This document shows positions 17,802-26,530 of a DNA stretch of 64,000 nt, in pieces. A program made the position numbers and the translations under genes. A model generated the notes under the pieces. It saw only the letters and a list, made by a program, of their open reading frames with translations, was not told where the DNA came from and made no database searches. Within the stretch, counting starts at the first letter, position 1. Each line of letters starts with the position of its first letter. The DNA is from Micromonospora rhizosphaerae (GTDB lineage Bacteria; Actinomycetota; Actinomycetes; Mycobacteriales; Micromonosporaceae), in contig NZ_FMHV01000002.1 in assembly GCF_900091465.1 (NCBI RefSeq), forward strand, positions 6,758,001-6,822,000, given 5' to 3'.

Positions 17802-18559
17802 ATGCCCACGCCACCGGCCCCCCGCTCACCGATCGCGAGACCTGGCAGAAGCAGCTCGACGAGCTGCGGCTCCGTGAGAAGGCGCACACCCGGGAGGGCG
17901 ACGCCATCGCCGCCGCCCGCCGGCGGTTGCCGATGGTCGAGGTCGACGCAACCACCCGTCTGGTCGGTGCCGACGGCCCGGTGCCCCTGCTCGACGTCTT
18001 CGAGGGGAGGACCCAGCTGTTCGCGTCGTACCACATGTGGCACCCGGGCAGGCCGGCCGCCGACCAGTGCGAGGGCTGCACGTTCTTCACCGGCCAGGTG
18101 CTCGAGCTGTCCTACCTGCATTCGCGCGACGTCACGTTCGCGGTCTTCTGCCAGGGGCCGTTCGAGGAGACCTCGCGCTACCGCGACTTCATGGGCTGGG
18201 AGGCGCCCTGGTACTCGGTGCCCGCGGAGTCGCTCGACTCCCTCGTCGCCGGGCGCGCGTTCGGGATGAAGGCGTGCTACCTGCGCCAGGGCGACCGGGT
18301 GTTCGAGACCTACTGGACCACCGGGCGGGGCGTCGAGGCGATGGCGCCGTCGTACGGCCTGCTCGACATGACCGTCTACGGTCGCCAGGAGGACTGGGAG
18401 GACTCGCCGGAAGGCTGGCCGCAGCGCTTCCGGACCGACGGCGACCAGTTCCGGCTCGACGGCCGGCCCACATCGCAGTGGTCGCGCCTCGCCGCCGGCC
18501 GTAACGATGACCTCGGCGCCTCCGGGCCCGCCGGCAGCGAGCACCAGTGCTGCCACTGA
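17802..18559 (+). pseudogene. DUF899 family (thioredoxin-like) gene with a frameshift in a C tract
   Basis: The protein from codon 10 onward is a standard DUF899 thioredoxin-like protein of about 250 residues, with DRETWQKQL, RRRLPMVEVD, ASYHMWHPG and the QCEGCTFFTGQ dithiol motif. However, the only good start, ATG at 17802 with a perfect AGGAGGAA ribosome binding site, is in another frame. One extra C in the six-C run at 17818-17823 would join them as MPTPPAPPLTDRETW. An in-frame start at 17927 would lose about 40 residues. Either the gene is broken, phase-variable, or the read has a homopolymer error. It is divergent from the HxlR gene. Confidence 0.82.
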
Positions 18560-18610
18560 GGTTCGACACCTACCGACCCGACTGCGCGCCGGTGGGCGTG
18601 CAGCAGCGGG

Positions 18611-19003
18611 GACAAGAACAGTACGGTCTCGGGCGTCGAGTACGACCCCGAGTTCACCCCGGCCGACCTGGCCGCCCTCAACGGTGAGTGGTCCTGGTTC
18701 GGCAGCGTCGTCGGCCCGGCGGCCCAGGCCGGCCCGGGCGGGCTGATCGACGACGACCTCGCCTACGTGTCCCCCTGGGGATTCGACCCGGCGCGGATCT
18801 CGGCGCCGGTTCTCCTGCTGCATGGCGACCGGGACGGGATCGTCCCCAGCTCGCACGGCGAGTGGCTGGCGGGCCGCTGCCCCGGGGCGGAACTGCGGCG
18901 GTACCCCGACGACGGGCACATCTCGGTGCTGCGCCACGGCGAGGCGGCGTTGGCATGGTTCCGCCGACGCGCCGACGAAGCCCCAGGTTCCGACCGGAGC
19001 TAG
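18611..19003 (+). pseudogene. C-terminal remnant of an alpha/beta hydrolase
   Basis: An open frame of about 130 codons (SGVEYDPEFTPADLAAL ... PWGFDPARISAPVLLLHGDRD ... PDDGHISVLRHGEAAL) matching the last third of alpha/beta hydrolases, with the acid in LLHGDRDGIV and the catalytic histidine in DDGHISVL. The nucleophile domain is absent and the 5' end runs directly from the DUF899 region without a start or ribosome binding site. It belongs to the string of damaged genes next to the tRNA-Arg element. Confidence 0.75.
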
Positions 19004-19200
19004 AGCACGGACCAGCGGGCGCTCGGTGGGAGTGGGTGAGGCGGCGGCCGCGGGACCTCGGCCGCCGCCTCGCCGCGCCGGTGGTGGCGCGGATCGCGAC
19101 GCCGCACGGATGACCGGGGGGCAGGTCATCCGAGCGGCGCCGCGGTGCCGACACCGGGCGGGCGGAGGGGGGTGAGGGTGTGCCCGCCCGGCGTCGGAGG

Positions 19201-19716
19201 TCAGTTGGTGGGCAGGGCGGTCGGCTTGTGGCCGCCGGGCGCCTCGGTGCCCGGCGTCTCGGCGGGAGTCGGGCGGGTCGCCGGCTTGCCGGCCGGGTGG
19301 CTCGGGGTGGCCGTGGCTCCGGCCTCCTTGCTGGGCTTGCCCTTCTCGTTCGCCAGCAGCTTGTCGCAGTAGGCCGCGACCTTGTCCTTGCCGCCAGCGG
19401 TGGTGATCAGGACGGTGAACGCCGGGTTCTCCAGCGCCTTGCCCTGGCTGTCAGCGACGCCGGCCCGGTACGCCCGGCAGAGGCCGACCAGGTTCGGCGA
19501 CGGGGTGCCCTTGGCGCCGGCCGGCCCGTTGCCCTTGTCGCCCGCGTCCGACGGCTTGCCGGTGGCGTGCGCCGACGGCTTCGCGCTCGGCTCGCTGAGC
19601 GGGTTGGGCAGGGTGCCGTTCGCGGCGGCGAGCGCAACCCCACCGGTGGCGGCGACGGCGAGCACCGTGGCGCCGGCCTTGAGGGTGAGGAGTTTCGCGA
19701 GGGCGGTGTTAAGCAT
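19201..19716 (-). CDS. Secreted or membrane-anchored Pro/Ala/Thr-rich hypothetical protein
   Basis: A 171-residue protein beginning MLNTALAKLLTLKAG and a hydrophobic segment (ATVLAVAATGGVALAAA) that can act as signal peptide or anchor. A small conserved core (LVGLCRAYRAG, AFTVLITTAGGKDKVAAYCDKLL) contains two cysteines, and the flanks are low-complexity Pro/Ser/Thr/Lys. Proteins of this shape often accompany ECF sigma genes in Micromonosporaceae; no function is known. GGAG lies upstream of the ATG. Confidence 0.65.
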   Translation of the reverse strand: MLNTALAKLLTLKAGATVLAVAATGGVALAAANGTLPNPLSEPSAKPSAHATGKPSDAGDKGNGPAGAKGTPSPNLVGLCRAYRAGVADSQGKALENPAFTVLITTAGGKDKVAAYCDKLLANEKGKPSKEAGATATPSHPAGKPATRPTPAETPGTEAPGGHKPTALPTN

Positions 19717-20115
19717 TGAACAGCTCCGTTTGGGGGGTTGGAATTCGGACGTGCCACCCGGCGTGCCTCCGGAGCAGCATCCCCGGCCCGGCGGCCGGGG
19801 GGTGGGACGCGCGCACGGTGCCAAGGGGATTCGGACAGTGATGGCCGACTCCGGTCACGGACCGACGGGGACGCCGCTGAGTGATCAATCGGCGACGCCG
19901 CAGGTGCGCTGGTCGCAAGGTCTGTGCGTTCATCTCGTGCCCCTCAGCGCCGGCTCCCCGCCAGATGTCACATCGGCCACCAAACAACACGGAGCGTCAA
20001 CGGGCCAGCGACGGAAACGGGACGTCGCCGGACGCGCGGCGAGACGGCGACCCGGGGCGGTTGACGGGCCCACGTATGCTGCGCGCATTCGCACGGGCGT
20101 CCAGGGGAGCGTGGC
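19717..20115. other. Intergenic region between divergent secreted-protein genes
   Basis: 399 bp with no supported gene. It must hold the divergent promoters of the 19201-19716 gene and the lipoprotein at 20116; the latter has GGGGAG seven bases before its ATG. I could not assign -35/-10 boxes with confidence, and no repeats or RNA were recognised. Confidence 0.5.
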
Positions 20116-21021
20116 ATGCGACGGGGGCGGTTCCTGGCGGCGGTGGCCGCCCTGATCACGGTGGCGCTGGCGGGTTGCGGCAGCACCCCGCCAGGCACGG
20201 ACGGCGACCTGACCGACGACTGGCGGCCGGTCGGCAAGGCCGAACAGTTCGCCCCGAAGGTGGGCGACTGCCATGTCATCGCCGACTCGACCAGCTATCT
20301 GACCAGCTACCAGCCGGTCGACTGCACAAAGACGCACCTGGTCGAGACGATCCACCTGGGCACCTTCACGGGCGCGCTCGCCGAACGGCCGACCCCGCCG
20401 CCGATCGGGTCGGCCGCGATCCGGCCCGCGTTCGCCGAGTGCGACGTCAAGGCGACGGCGTTCGTCGGCGGCGACTGGCGAGGCGCTCGGCTCACCATCC
20501 AGGTGGTGCCGCCGTCGCCGGCCGGGTGGGCGGGCGGCAGCCGTTGGTTCCGCTGCGACATGTACGAGCTGGACACGGTGGATGGGGGCACCTACCGGGA
20601 CCACCCCAACGACCACGCGATCCAGCGCAGCGCCAGCCTCCGCGACGCGCTCAAGGGCCAGTCCCGCCTGGCCTACGGGTGCCTGACGGAGGACGAGTGG
20701 GGCAGCCTCCAGCAGGCCAGCTGCGGCAACGGACACGAGTACGAGTACGTCGGGGCGTGGACCGCGCCGGACGGCCGGTACGCGGACGCCGACCGGGACG
20801 AGGACAACGTCCACGCCCGGTGCCGGACCATGGTTGCCCGGTACGCCAAGGTGCCGGTCGACGGCAAGCTGCGCTACCGCACCGGTACGGCGTACCGGCT
20901 GCCGTCGGAGGAGGCGTGGACCCGGGGCGACCGGGGTGTGCGCTGCTTCTACTGGTCGGGCGGGGAGAAGGTGACCCGGTCGATCAAGGGCGGCGGGACG
21001 AGGGCGCTGCCGATCAGGTGA
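20116..21021 (+). CDS. Septum formation family lipoprotein
   Basis: A 301-residue lipoprotein: signal peptide MRRGRFLAAVAALITV and lipobox LAGC with the lipidated Cys at residue 21. The mature part has two repeats of the septum-formation (DUF4190-associated) domain, seen as paired segments VGDCHVIAD...VDCTKTHLVE and LAYGCLTED...ASCGNGHEYEYVG, with conserved cysteines likely forming disulfides. The family is widespread in actinomycetes and linked to cell division by name only. The 3' end overlaps the convergent SigG gene by 8 bp. Confidence 0.82.
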   Translation: MRRGRFLAAVAALITVALAGCGSTPPGTDGDLTDDWRPVGKAEQFAPKVGDCHVIADSTSYLTSYQPVDCTKTHLVETIHLGTFTGALAERPTPPPIGSAAIRPAFAECDVKATAFVGGDWRGARLTIQVVPPSPAGWAGGSRWFRCDMYELDTVDGGTYRDHPNDHAIQRSASLRDALKGQSRLAYGCLTEDEWGSLQQASCGNGHEYEYVGAWTAPDGRYADADRDEDNVHARCRTMVARYAKVPVDGKLRYRTGTAYRLPSEEAWTRGDRGVRCFYWSGGEKVTRSIKGGGTRALPIR

Positions 21022-21979
21022 CCGACGCGGTGGCCGGCAGCGGGGTCAGCCCGAACGCGGCGAACACCTCCCGGTCCTGAAAGACCACGTTCCGGCTGAT
21101 GCGCGAGCCGGTGACGGTGAGGACCTGCACGGTGTGCGGCACGTACCCGTCCCCGTCGCGCACGTACGCCGCCAGCGCCGGCTGCCCGTTGGCGGCGGTC
21201 GGCAGGATCCGCCAGTCGCTGCCGCGCATGGCGAAGACGCGGGCCATGAACCGGCCGTAGCGCTCCCGGCCGACGTACCAGTTGAGCACCGGCGGCATCT
21301 CCAGCACCGCGTCCTCGGCGAGCAGCCGGGTCAGCGCGGCCACGTCGGCCCGCTCGAAGGCCGCCACGTACCGGTCGACCAGCGCCCGGCGGTCGGGGTC
21401 GGCCGGCTCGGCGACCTGCTCCTCGCGTACGGCCAGGGCGCCCAGCCGAGCGCGGGCCCGTTGCAGGCCGCTGTTCACCGCTGCCGGCGTGGTGGCCAGG
21501 GTCTGGGCGACCTCCGCAGCCGACCAGTCGAGCACGTCCCGCAGGATCAGGATGGCCCGCTGCCGAGGCGGCAGGAGCTGCATGGCGGCGACCAGCGCGA
21601 GCCGCAGGCTGCCCCGGGCGGCGACGACGGTGGCCGGGTCGAGCAGCGCGTCGGGGAACGGCTGCAACCAGGGCACCTCCCCCACCACCATCGGGGCGTC
21701 GGGGTCCGGATTCGAGCCGACGACGTCCGACGGCAGGGATCGCCGCCTCCGGGTCCGCAGCGCGGTCAGGCAGACGTTGGTGGCGATCCGGTGCAGCCAG
21801 GTCCGCAACGAGGCCCGCTCCGGGTCGTACCGGTCGAAGGCGCGCCAGGCCCGCAGCAGGGTCTCCTGCACCAGGTCCTCCGCCTCGTGCACCGAGCCCA
21901 GCATCCGGTAGCAGTGCGCCAGCAGCTCCCGCCGGTACGGGGTGGTCCGCCGGTCGAAGTCCTCGCTGCTCACCGTCAC
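21014..21979 (-). CDS. sigG: SigG-type ECF sigma factor with C-terminal SnoaL-like domain
   Basis: A 321-residue sigma factor. Region 2 (YRRELLAHCYRMLGSVHEAEDLVQETLLRAWRAF is its pattern) and region 4 (LPPRQRAILILRDVLDWSAAEVAQTL, TPAAVNSGLQRAR) are followed by a SnoaL/NTF2-like domain (LVDRYVAAFERADVAALTRLL, EMPPVLNWYVGRERY) of about 120 residues that usually controls activity in this group. It is long for an ECF factor because of that fusion. GTG at 21979 has GGAGGGG upstream. It is divergent from a free-standing SnoaL-fold gene, the usual partner of such sigma factors. Confidence 0.88.
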   Translation of the reverse strand: MTVSSEDFDRRTTPYRRELLAHCYRMLGSVHEAEDLVQETLLRAWRAFDRYDPERASLRTWLHRIATNVCLTALRTRRRRSLPSDVVGSNPDPDAPMVVGEVPWLQPFPDALLDPATVVAARGSLRLALVAAMQLLPPRQRAILILRDVLDWSAAEVAQTLATTPAAVNSGLQRARARLGALAVREEQVAEPADPDRRALVDRYVAAFERADVAALTRLLAEDAVLEMPPVLNWYVGRERYGRFMARVFAMRGSDWRILPTAANGQPALAAYVRDGDGYVPHTVQVLTVTGSRISRNVVFQDREVFAAFGLTPLPATASVT

Positions 21980-22009
21980 TGGTCCGTCCCCTCCGAAGCG
22001 CCTTTCCCA

Positions 22010-22080
22010 TACCTACCGGCCCGGCCACCGGAATTCATCGTCGGCAGGCCGATGAGTCCCGGCGCGCCGTCGAGTAGGTA
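22010..22080. promoter_or_regulatory. Divergent promoter region with symmetric GTAGGTA boxes
   Basis: TACCTAC at 22010-22016 and GTAGGTA at 22074-22080 are exact inverses. Each lies 30-31 bp upstream of its own gene's start (21979 on minus, 22110 on plus). They could be -10 elements of two matching promoters, possibly recognised by SigG itself; matching -35 boxes are not clear. Confidence 0.45.
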
Positions 22081-22109
22081 CCGGCGAAGCCACCCCAGAG
22101 AGGATGACC

Positions 22110-22511
22110 ATGATCGACACCGAAACCAGCCGTACCGACCAGGCGGTACGCGACGTGCTGCGCGCTCTCGTCGCTGCCTGGGCGGACAACGACGCGGACG
22201 CCTTCGCCGCGCGCTACACCGACGACGCGACGGTGGTGCTGCCCGGCGGGGTGTTCCACCAGGGCCGGGAGGAGGTCCGCCGGTACCTGGCCGGCGCCTT
22301 CGCCGGCCCGCTGAAGGGCTCGACCTCGGTTGACGAGCCGGAGAGCGTCCGGATCATCGGAGACGACACGGCGGTGGTGGTCAGCCGGAGCGGTTTCCTG
22401 CTCCCCGGCGAGAAGACGCTCCCCGCCGAACGCCGCCGCCGGGCGACCTGGACGCTGTCCCGGCAGGACGGCGAGTGGCGGGTCGCGGCGTACCAGAACT
22501 GCCAGGCCTGA
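22110..22511 (+). CDS. SgcJ/EcaC family (SnoaL-like) protein
   Basis: A 133-residue NTF2/SnoaL-fold protein: VLRALVAAWADNDADAFAARYTDDATVVLPGG is the canonical first helix and sheet, ending WTLSRQDGEWRVAAYQNC. Members are grouped as SgcJ/EcaC oxidoreductases, but the reaction is generally unknown. GAGAGG lies six bases before the ATG at 22110; the ATG at 22104 touches it and is unlikely. It is divergent from sigG and probably part of its regulon. Confidence 0.8.
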   Translation: MIDTETSRTDQAVRDVLRALVAAWADNDADAFAARYTDDATVVLPGGVFHQGREEVRRYLAGAFAGPLKGSTSVDEPESVRIIGDDTAVVVSRSGFLLPGEKTLPAERRRRATWTLSRQDGEWRVAAYQNCQA

Positions 22512-22556
22512 CGGCTTCCCCCGGTCGCCCGGGTCGCCGGGCGGCCGGGGCCGCCG

Positions 22557-23003
22557 TCACTCGCAGATCCGCCACTCGCCGTCCTCCTTGACCAGCGGGA
22601 AGACCTGCGTGGTCCGGGCGCCGCCGGACTGGACGAAGCGCACCTGGGCCTCCCCGTGCACGCGGCCGTTGGTGTTGAGGACGTTCACGCTGACGATCTC
22701 GTAGCTTCGCACCGACGGTTGCGCGGACTGCTGACGGGCGAACTCGTACTGGCTCAGCCGATTCCGCACCTGGCCGCAGAGCTGCCCGTAGGCCGTCGGG
22801 AAGTCCCGGGCGACCATCGCCGCGGCGTACCTGTCCACACTGTCCTGCGCCGGCCCGGTGGCGTGCTGCACCACGTTCCAGAGCGCGAAGCCGCCGACGA
22901 CGCCGCCGACGCAGCAGAAGGAGAGCACGACACCGACGACGATGAGCACCGTCCGCGTCGTACGCGAGTTCCTCGGCGGCACCATGATGGGCTCGTACGT
23001 CAT
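22557..23003 (-). CDS. Hypothetical single-pass membrane protein (DUF4878-like)
   Basis: A 148-residue protein with a short cytoplasmic N-terminus, one membrane helix (TVLIVVGVVLSFCCVGGVVGG) and an extracytoplasmic NTF2-like domain (YAAAMVARDFPTAYGQLC ... VFPLVKEDGEWRIC) resembling DUF4878. Two cysteines may pair. The ATG at 23003 is eight bases after TACCCT, fitting a near-leaderless transcript. Role unknown. Confidence 0.7.
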   Translation of the reverse strand: MTYEPIMVPPRNSRTTRTVLIVVGVVLSFCCVGGVVGGFALWNVVQHATGPAQDSVDRYAAAMVARDFPTAYGQLCGQVRNRLSQYEFARQQSAQPSVRSYEIVSVNVLNTNGRVHGEAQVRFVQSGGARTTQVFPLVKEDGEWRICE

Positions 23004-23208
23004 GCCCCGGAGGGTAGGAGCGCCGCGCAAGCAGCCGGCAGCAGCGAAATGGGGCGACGGGGTCCGGCCGATCGTCCACGATTGTCCACACTCGGCAGCG
23101 ACGCGGCGCGCACCGAGGGTGACAGTTGCGGTCTGACATGTTATTCTCCGGCGTCGATCCAGGCCGTGCGGACCCGACCGGGTCGCTGCCGGAAGGAAAC
23201 CTCTCCCG

Positions 23209-24387
23209 ATGCCGGTCGTTGCCGCCACGACCTCGCCGCCGACCCCGCTGGACCGGCCGGCGGGCGGCGCGTTCACCCTCATCTTCACCGCCATCCCGGC
23301 GCTGCTCCGGGTGACCTGCGGACTGGTCGGCGCGGTGGTTGCCCTGGCCGTGCGTACGCCGCCGGTGCGGGTGGCGCTGCTGGTGCCGGTGGTCATCGCG
23401 CTGACCGCCTGGTCCGTCTGGTACGCGGTCCGGGCGCTGCGCCGCGGGGTGGGGGGGCCGCTGGTCGTCGGTGACGTCGCGCTCACCACCTCGGCCTGCC
23501 TCCTGCTGCCGTGGCTGGTGGCGCCCGAGGTGCTGCCCGGCGAGGGCAGTTGGCTCGCCGTGCTGGCCAGCACCACCGTGATCAACGCCCAGGCCACCGC
23601 CCCGGCTCGCTGGTCCGTCCCGGCGGGGCTGCTGGTCACCGCCGCGTACGCGGTCGGCGCGGCCGACGCCGGCAACCCGGTCGAGGCGCGGACGCACGCC
23701 GCGACGCTGCTGGTGCAGACCGGCTGCGCGGCGATGATGACCGCGGTGATGCGACGCCGGATCGATCGTGCCGACCGGGCCTTCGCGGACTATCAGCGGT
23801 TGGACCGCGAGGCGGTGGTGGCGCGTACCGCCCGGGAGGCCGAGCGGCGGCAGAACCGGGACCTGCACGACACCGTGCTCGCCACGCTGACCATGATCGG
23901 GCTCGGCGCGGTGCCCGGCCCCTCGCCCGCCCTGCGTGACCGTTGCACGGCCGACCTGCGTACGCTCACCGCCCCGGCCGACGCCCGGTCGGCGCCACCC
24001 GCCGGTCCGGTCGCGCTGGACGACCGGTTGCGGACGGTCCTCGCGCGGCTGCCCGAGCTGCCGGTGACCGCGGCGTTGCAGCCGTGCACGGTGCCGGCAG
24101 AGGTCGCCGAGGCGCTCGCCGAGAGCGTCGCCGCCGCATTGTCCAACGTGGTCCGGCACGCGCCGGGCACGAACGTCACGCTGCGCCTGGCCCGGGTCGC
24201 CGACGCCGTCGTGGTCGAGGTCGCCGACGACGGCCCGGGCTTCGACCCGGCCACGGTGCCCGCGCACCGGTACGGCCTGCGGGAGTCGATCCGCGGCCGG
24301 ATGACCACCGCCGGCGGGCGGGCCGAGGTGGCGTCCGCCCCGGGCGCCGGCACCCGGGTCCGGCTGGAATGGCCCGATGTCGGCTGA
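23209..24387 (+). CDS. Two-component sensor histidine kinase (HisKA_3 type)
   Basis: A 392-residue NarL-partner histidine kinase. About five membrane helices occupy residues 20-190, followed by a coiled linker, the dimerisation domain with NRDLHDTVLATL (phospho-acceptor His 220), and an HATPase domain with N box ALSNVVRHA (Asn 313) and G box VEVADDGPGFDP. GGAAGG precedes the ATG. The next gene overlaps by 11 bp, and a response regulator completes the operon. The signal is unknown. Confidence 0.88.
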   Translation: MPVVAATTSPPTPLDRPAGGAFTLIFTAIPALLRVTCGLVGAVVALAVRTPPVRVALLVPVVIALTAWSVWYAVRALRRGVGGPLVVGDVALTTSACLLLPWLVAPEVLPGEGSWLAVLASTTVINAQATAPARWSVPAGLLVTAAYAVGAADAGNPVEARTHAATLLVQTGCAAMMTAVMRRRIDRADRAFADYQRLDREAVVARTAREAERRQNRDLHDTVLATLTMIGLGAVPGPSPALRDRCTADLRTLTAPADARSAPPAGPVALDDRLRTVLARLPELPVTAALQPCTVPAEVAEALAESVAAALSNVVRHAPGTNVTLRLARVADAVVVEVADDGPGFDPATVPAHRYGLRESIRGRMTTAGGRAEVASAPGAGTRVRLEWPDVG

Positions 24388-25771
24388 CCTGGGCGCCGTG
24401 GTCGGCACGGCGACGGACGAGGCCCGGCGGATCCCCGGCCCACGGTTCGCCGACGCGGTGGCCGGCCGGGCGGGGGCGTCCGACGTGGCACAGACCGTCG
24501 GCCCGGCCGAGGTGAGACCGGCCGACGACGAGGCGCACGGCCCCGCCGGGGCGGTCATCGCTCGGGCCGCGCACGCCTTCGGCATCCGCCGGACCCGGCC
24601 CGGGACCGAGTCGACGGCCCGGGATGGTTCCGGGACGGCGAGCGGCCACGCGGCCGAGGGCGCTGCGGCGAGCGCCGTGGCCAGCGCGTCCGACCGGGGC
24701 GCACGGGTCGTGGCGGTGGCCATCGCTCTCGCCTGGCACGTCGCGATCGGGCTGCCGGCGGTGCTCGGCGCCTGGCCCGACCTCGCCGCGCCCGTGGTGG
24801 TCGGCGCGGGCTGGTTGGTGGCAACCGGAGTCGGCGTGCTGGCCGGCGTACGCCTGCTGCGCGGCGCGACGCTGCCCGCCCGGCGGCTGGCGGCGATGCT
24901 GCTGGCGGTCGACGCGGCGGTCTTCGCCGCCGCCGGGGAGCGGTTCCTGTTCAGCACGGCCAACTGGGTGTGGAGCGGGCTCGCCTGGTTCTTCCTGCTG
25001 GTGCTCTGGCGGCGGCCGGTCGGCTGGCTGCTCGCGCTGCTCGGCGCGCACGCGGCGATCGCGCTGACCGCGGTGCTCGCTCACGGCGCGACCGCCCCCG
25101 CCGACCTCACCCGCTACGAGATGTACGTCTACGGCACGTCGTCGCTGCCCGTGGCGGTCTTCGCCGGCGCCGCCGCGATCGCCGATCTCGCCCGGCACCG
25201 CGCCGCCGCCGCCGCGGCCGCCCTCGCGGTGGAGGTGGAACGCGTGGCGGCGGAACGGGCCCGGGAAGAGCGACGGGCCCGGCTGGCCCTGGTCAGCGGC
25301 AGCGCCGAGGAGATGCTGGCCGCGCTCGCGGCGGGCCGGGCCGACCCGGCCGACCCGGAGGTGCGGCGGCGGTGCATGCTGGCGGCGGCCCGGCTGCGGC
25401 GGCTGATCGCCGAGTCGGACGACGTGCCCGATCCGCTGCTGCACGAGCTACGCGCCGCGGCCGACCTGGCGGAACGCAAGGGCCTGCCGATCGAGCTGGT
25501 CGCCATCGGCGTGCCGCCGGAGCTGGCGGTGGAGGTACGGCGGCGGCTGGCCGACCCGCTCACCGCGGCCCTCGCCGACGCCCGCGGCCGGGCCCGGCTG
25601 ACCGTGGTCGCCGCCCCGGACGAGGTGGTGATCAGCCTGGTCACCCCGGATCACGAGGGACCGGAGGCGACCGGTCCACCGGTCACCGTCGCCAAGGACG
25701 GTCCGGTGGAGCACGTGCACGAGCGAGACGGGGAGATCAGATGGACGCAGACCCGGTGGCGGAGGACGTGA
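24377..25771 (+). CDS. Degenerate histidine-kinase-like membrane protein
   Basis: A 464-residue protein between the kinase and the response regulator. A 110-residue Ala/Thr/Arg-rich N-terminal region precedes about six membrane helices (roughly residues 113-270), a charged coiled coil (VEVERVAAERAREERRAR) and a C-terminal domain laid out like DHp plus ATPase but lacking the RDLHD histidine box, the N box and the G boxes. The last codons read into the response-regulator gene. I infer a pseudokinase that pairs with or tunes the active kinase; the start is uncertain because the N-terminus is low complexity. Confidence 0.65.
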   Translation: MSADLGAVVGTATDEARRIPGPRFADAVAGRAGASDVAQTVGPAEVRPADDEAHGPAGAVIARAAHAFGIRRTRPGTESTARDGSGTASGHAAEGAAASAVASASDRGARVVAVAIALAWHVAIGLPAVLGAWPDLAAPVVVGAGWLVATGVGVLAGVRLLRGATLPARRLAAMLLAVDAAVFAAAGERFLFSTANWVWSGLAWFFLLVLWRRPVGWLLALLGAHAAIALTAVLAHGATAPADLTRYEMYVYGTSSLPVAVFAGAAAIADLARHRAAAAAAALAVEVERVAAERAREERRARLALVSGSAEEMLAALAAGRADPADPEVRRRCMLAAARLRRLIAESDDVPDPLLHELRAAADLAERKGLPIELVAIGVPPELAVEVRRRLADPLTAALADARGRARLTVVAAPDEVVISLVTPDHEGPEATGPPVTVAKDGPVEHVHERDGEIRWTQTRWRRT

Positions 25772-26457
25772 CCGGCGCACCGCCGGTCGGCGTGGCGATT
25801 GTGGACGACCACCCGGTGGTGATCGACGGGGTGCGTGCCTGGCTGGCCGCCGAGCCGCGGCTGCGCGTACTGGCCACCGGGGACGATCCGGACGTGGTGC
25901 TCCGCGCCGCCCCGGAGGCCGAGGTGGTCCTGCTCGACCTGCGGCTGCACGGGCGGATGGTGATCGACAAGCTGGCCGAGCTGAGCCGCGCAGGCCGGCG
26001 GGTGGTGGTCTACTCCGAGCACACCGACCCGGAGATCATGCTCGCCGCGCTGGACGCGGGGGCGGTGGCGTTCCTCGCCAAGCACGAGGGGCGCGAGCAC
26101 TGCGTGGCCACCGTGCTCGCCGCGGCCAGCGACCGCCCGTACGTGCCGCCGGCGCTGGCCGGCGCGATGGTGGGCGACCCGCGGCCGGACCGGCCGGCCC
26201 TGTCCGACAAGGAGCGCGAGGCGCTGCTGCTCTGGTTCCAGTCGATGTCGAAGGCGTCGGTGGCGCGCCGGATGCGGATCAGCGAGCACACCGTGAAGCA
26301 GTACGTGGATCGGGCGCGGATCAAGTACACCCGGGCGGGTCGACCGGCGGCCACCAAGGCGGCGCTGCTCGCCCGGGCGATCGAGGACGGACTCGTCCGG
26401 CCGGAAGAGATCGGCATCTACCGGTCACAGGCGTCGGCCGACCGGCCGACCCCCTAA
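25741..26457 (+). CDS. NarL/FixJ-type response regulator
   Basis: A 238-residue response regulator. The receiver has the acidic pair in VAIVDDHPVV, the phospho-acceptor in VVLLDLRLHG (Asp 66), and Lys in AFLAKHEGRE; the LuxR-type helix-turn-helix (LSDKEREALLLWFQSMSKASVARRM, ISEHTVKQYVDRAR) is at the C-terminus. Its ATG lies 30 bp inside the preceding gene, so translation is coupled. Targets unknown. Confidence 0.9.
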   Translation: MDADPVAEDVTGAPPVGVAIVDDHPVVIDGVRAWLAAEPRLRVLATGDDPDVVLRAAPEAEVVLLDLRLHGRMVIDKLAELSRAGRRVVVYSEHTDPEIMLAALDAGAVAFLAKHEGREHCVATVLAAASDRPYVPPALAGAMVGDPRPDRPALSDKEREALLLWFQSMSKASVARRMRISEHTVKQYVDRARIKYTRAGRPAATKAALLARAIEDGLVRPEEIGIYRSQASADRPTP

Positions 26458-26530
26458 CGGCTGTCATGACACGGGCTGCGGTCTCGGCCAGGCTCGACGT
26501 ACCGCCCAAGGTTTCCCGGGAGGTCGTGAC

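Noticed and set aside
22381..24963. Long minus-strand frame of about 860 codons opposite the histidine kinase
   Set aside because: Low-complexity Ala/Pro/Arg composition and no motifs; the sense-strand kinase is unambiguous.
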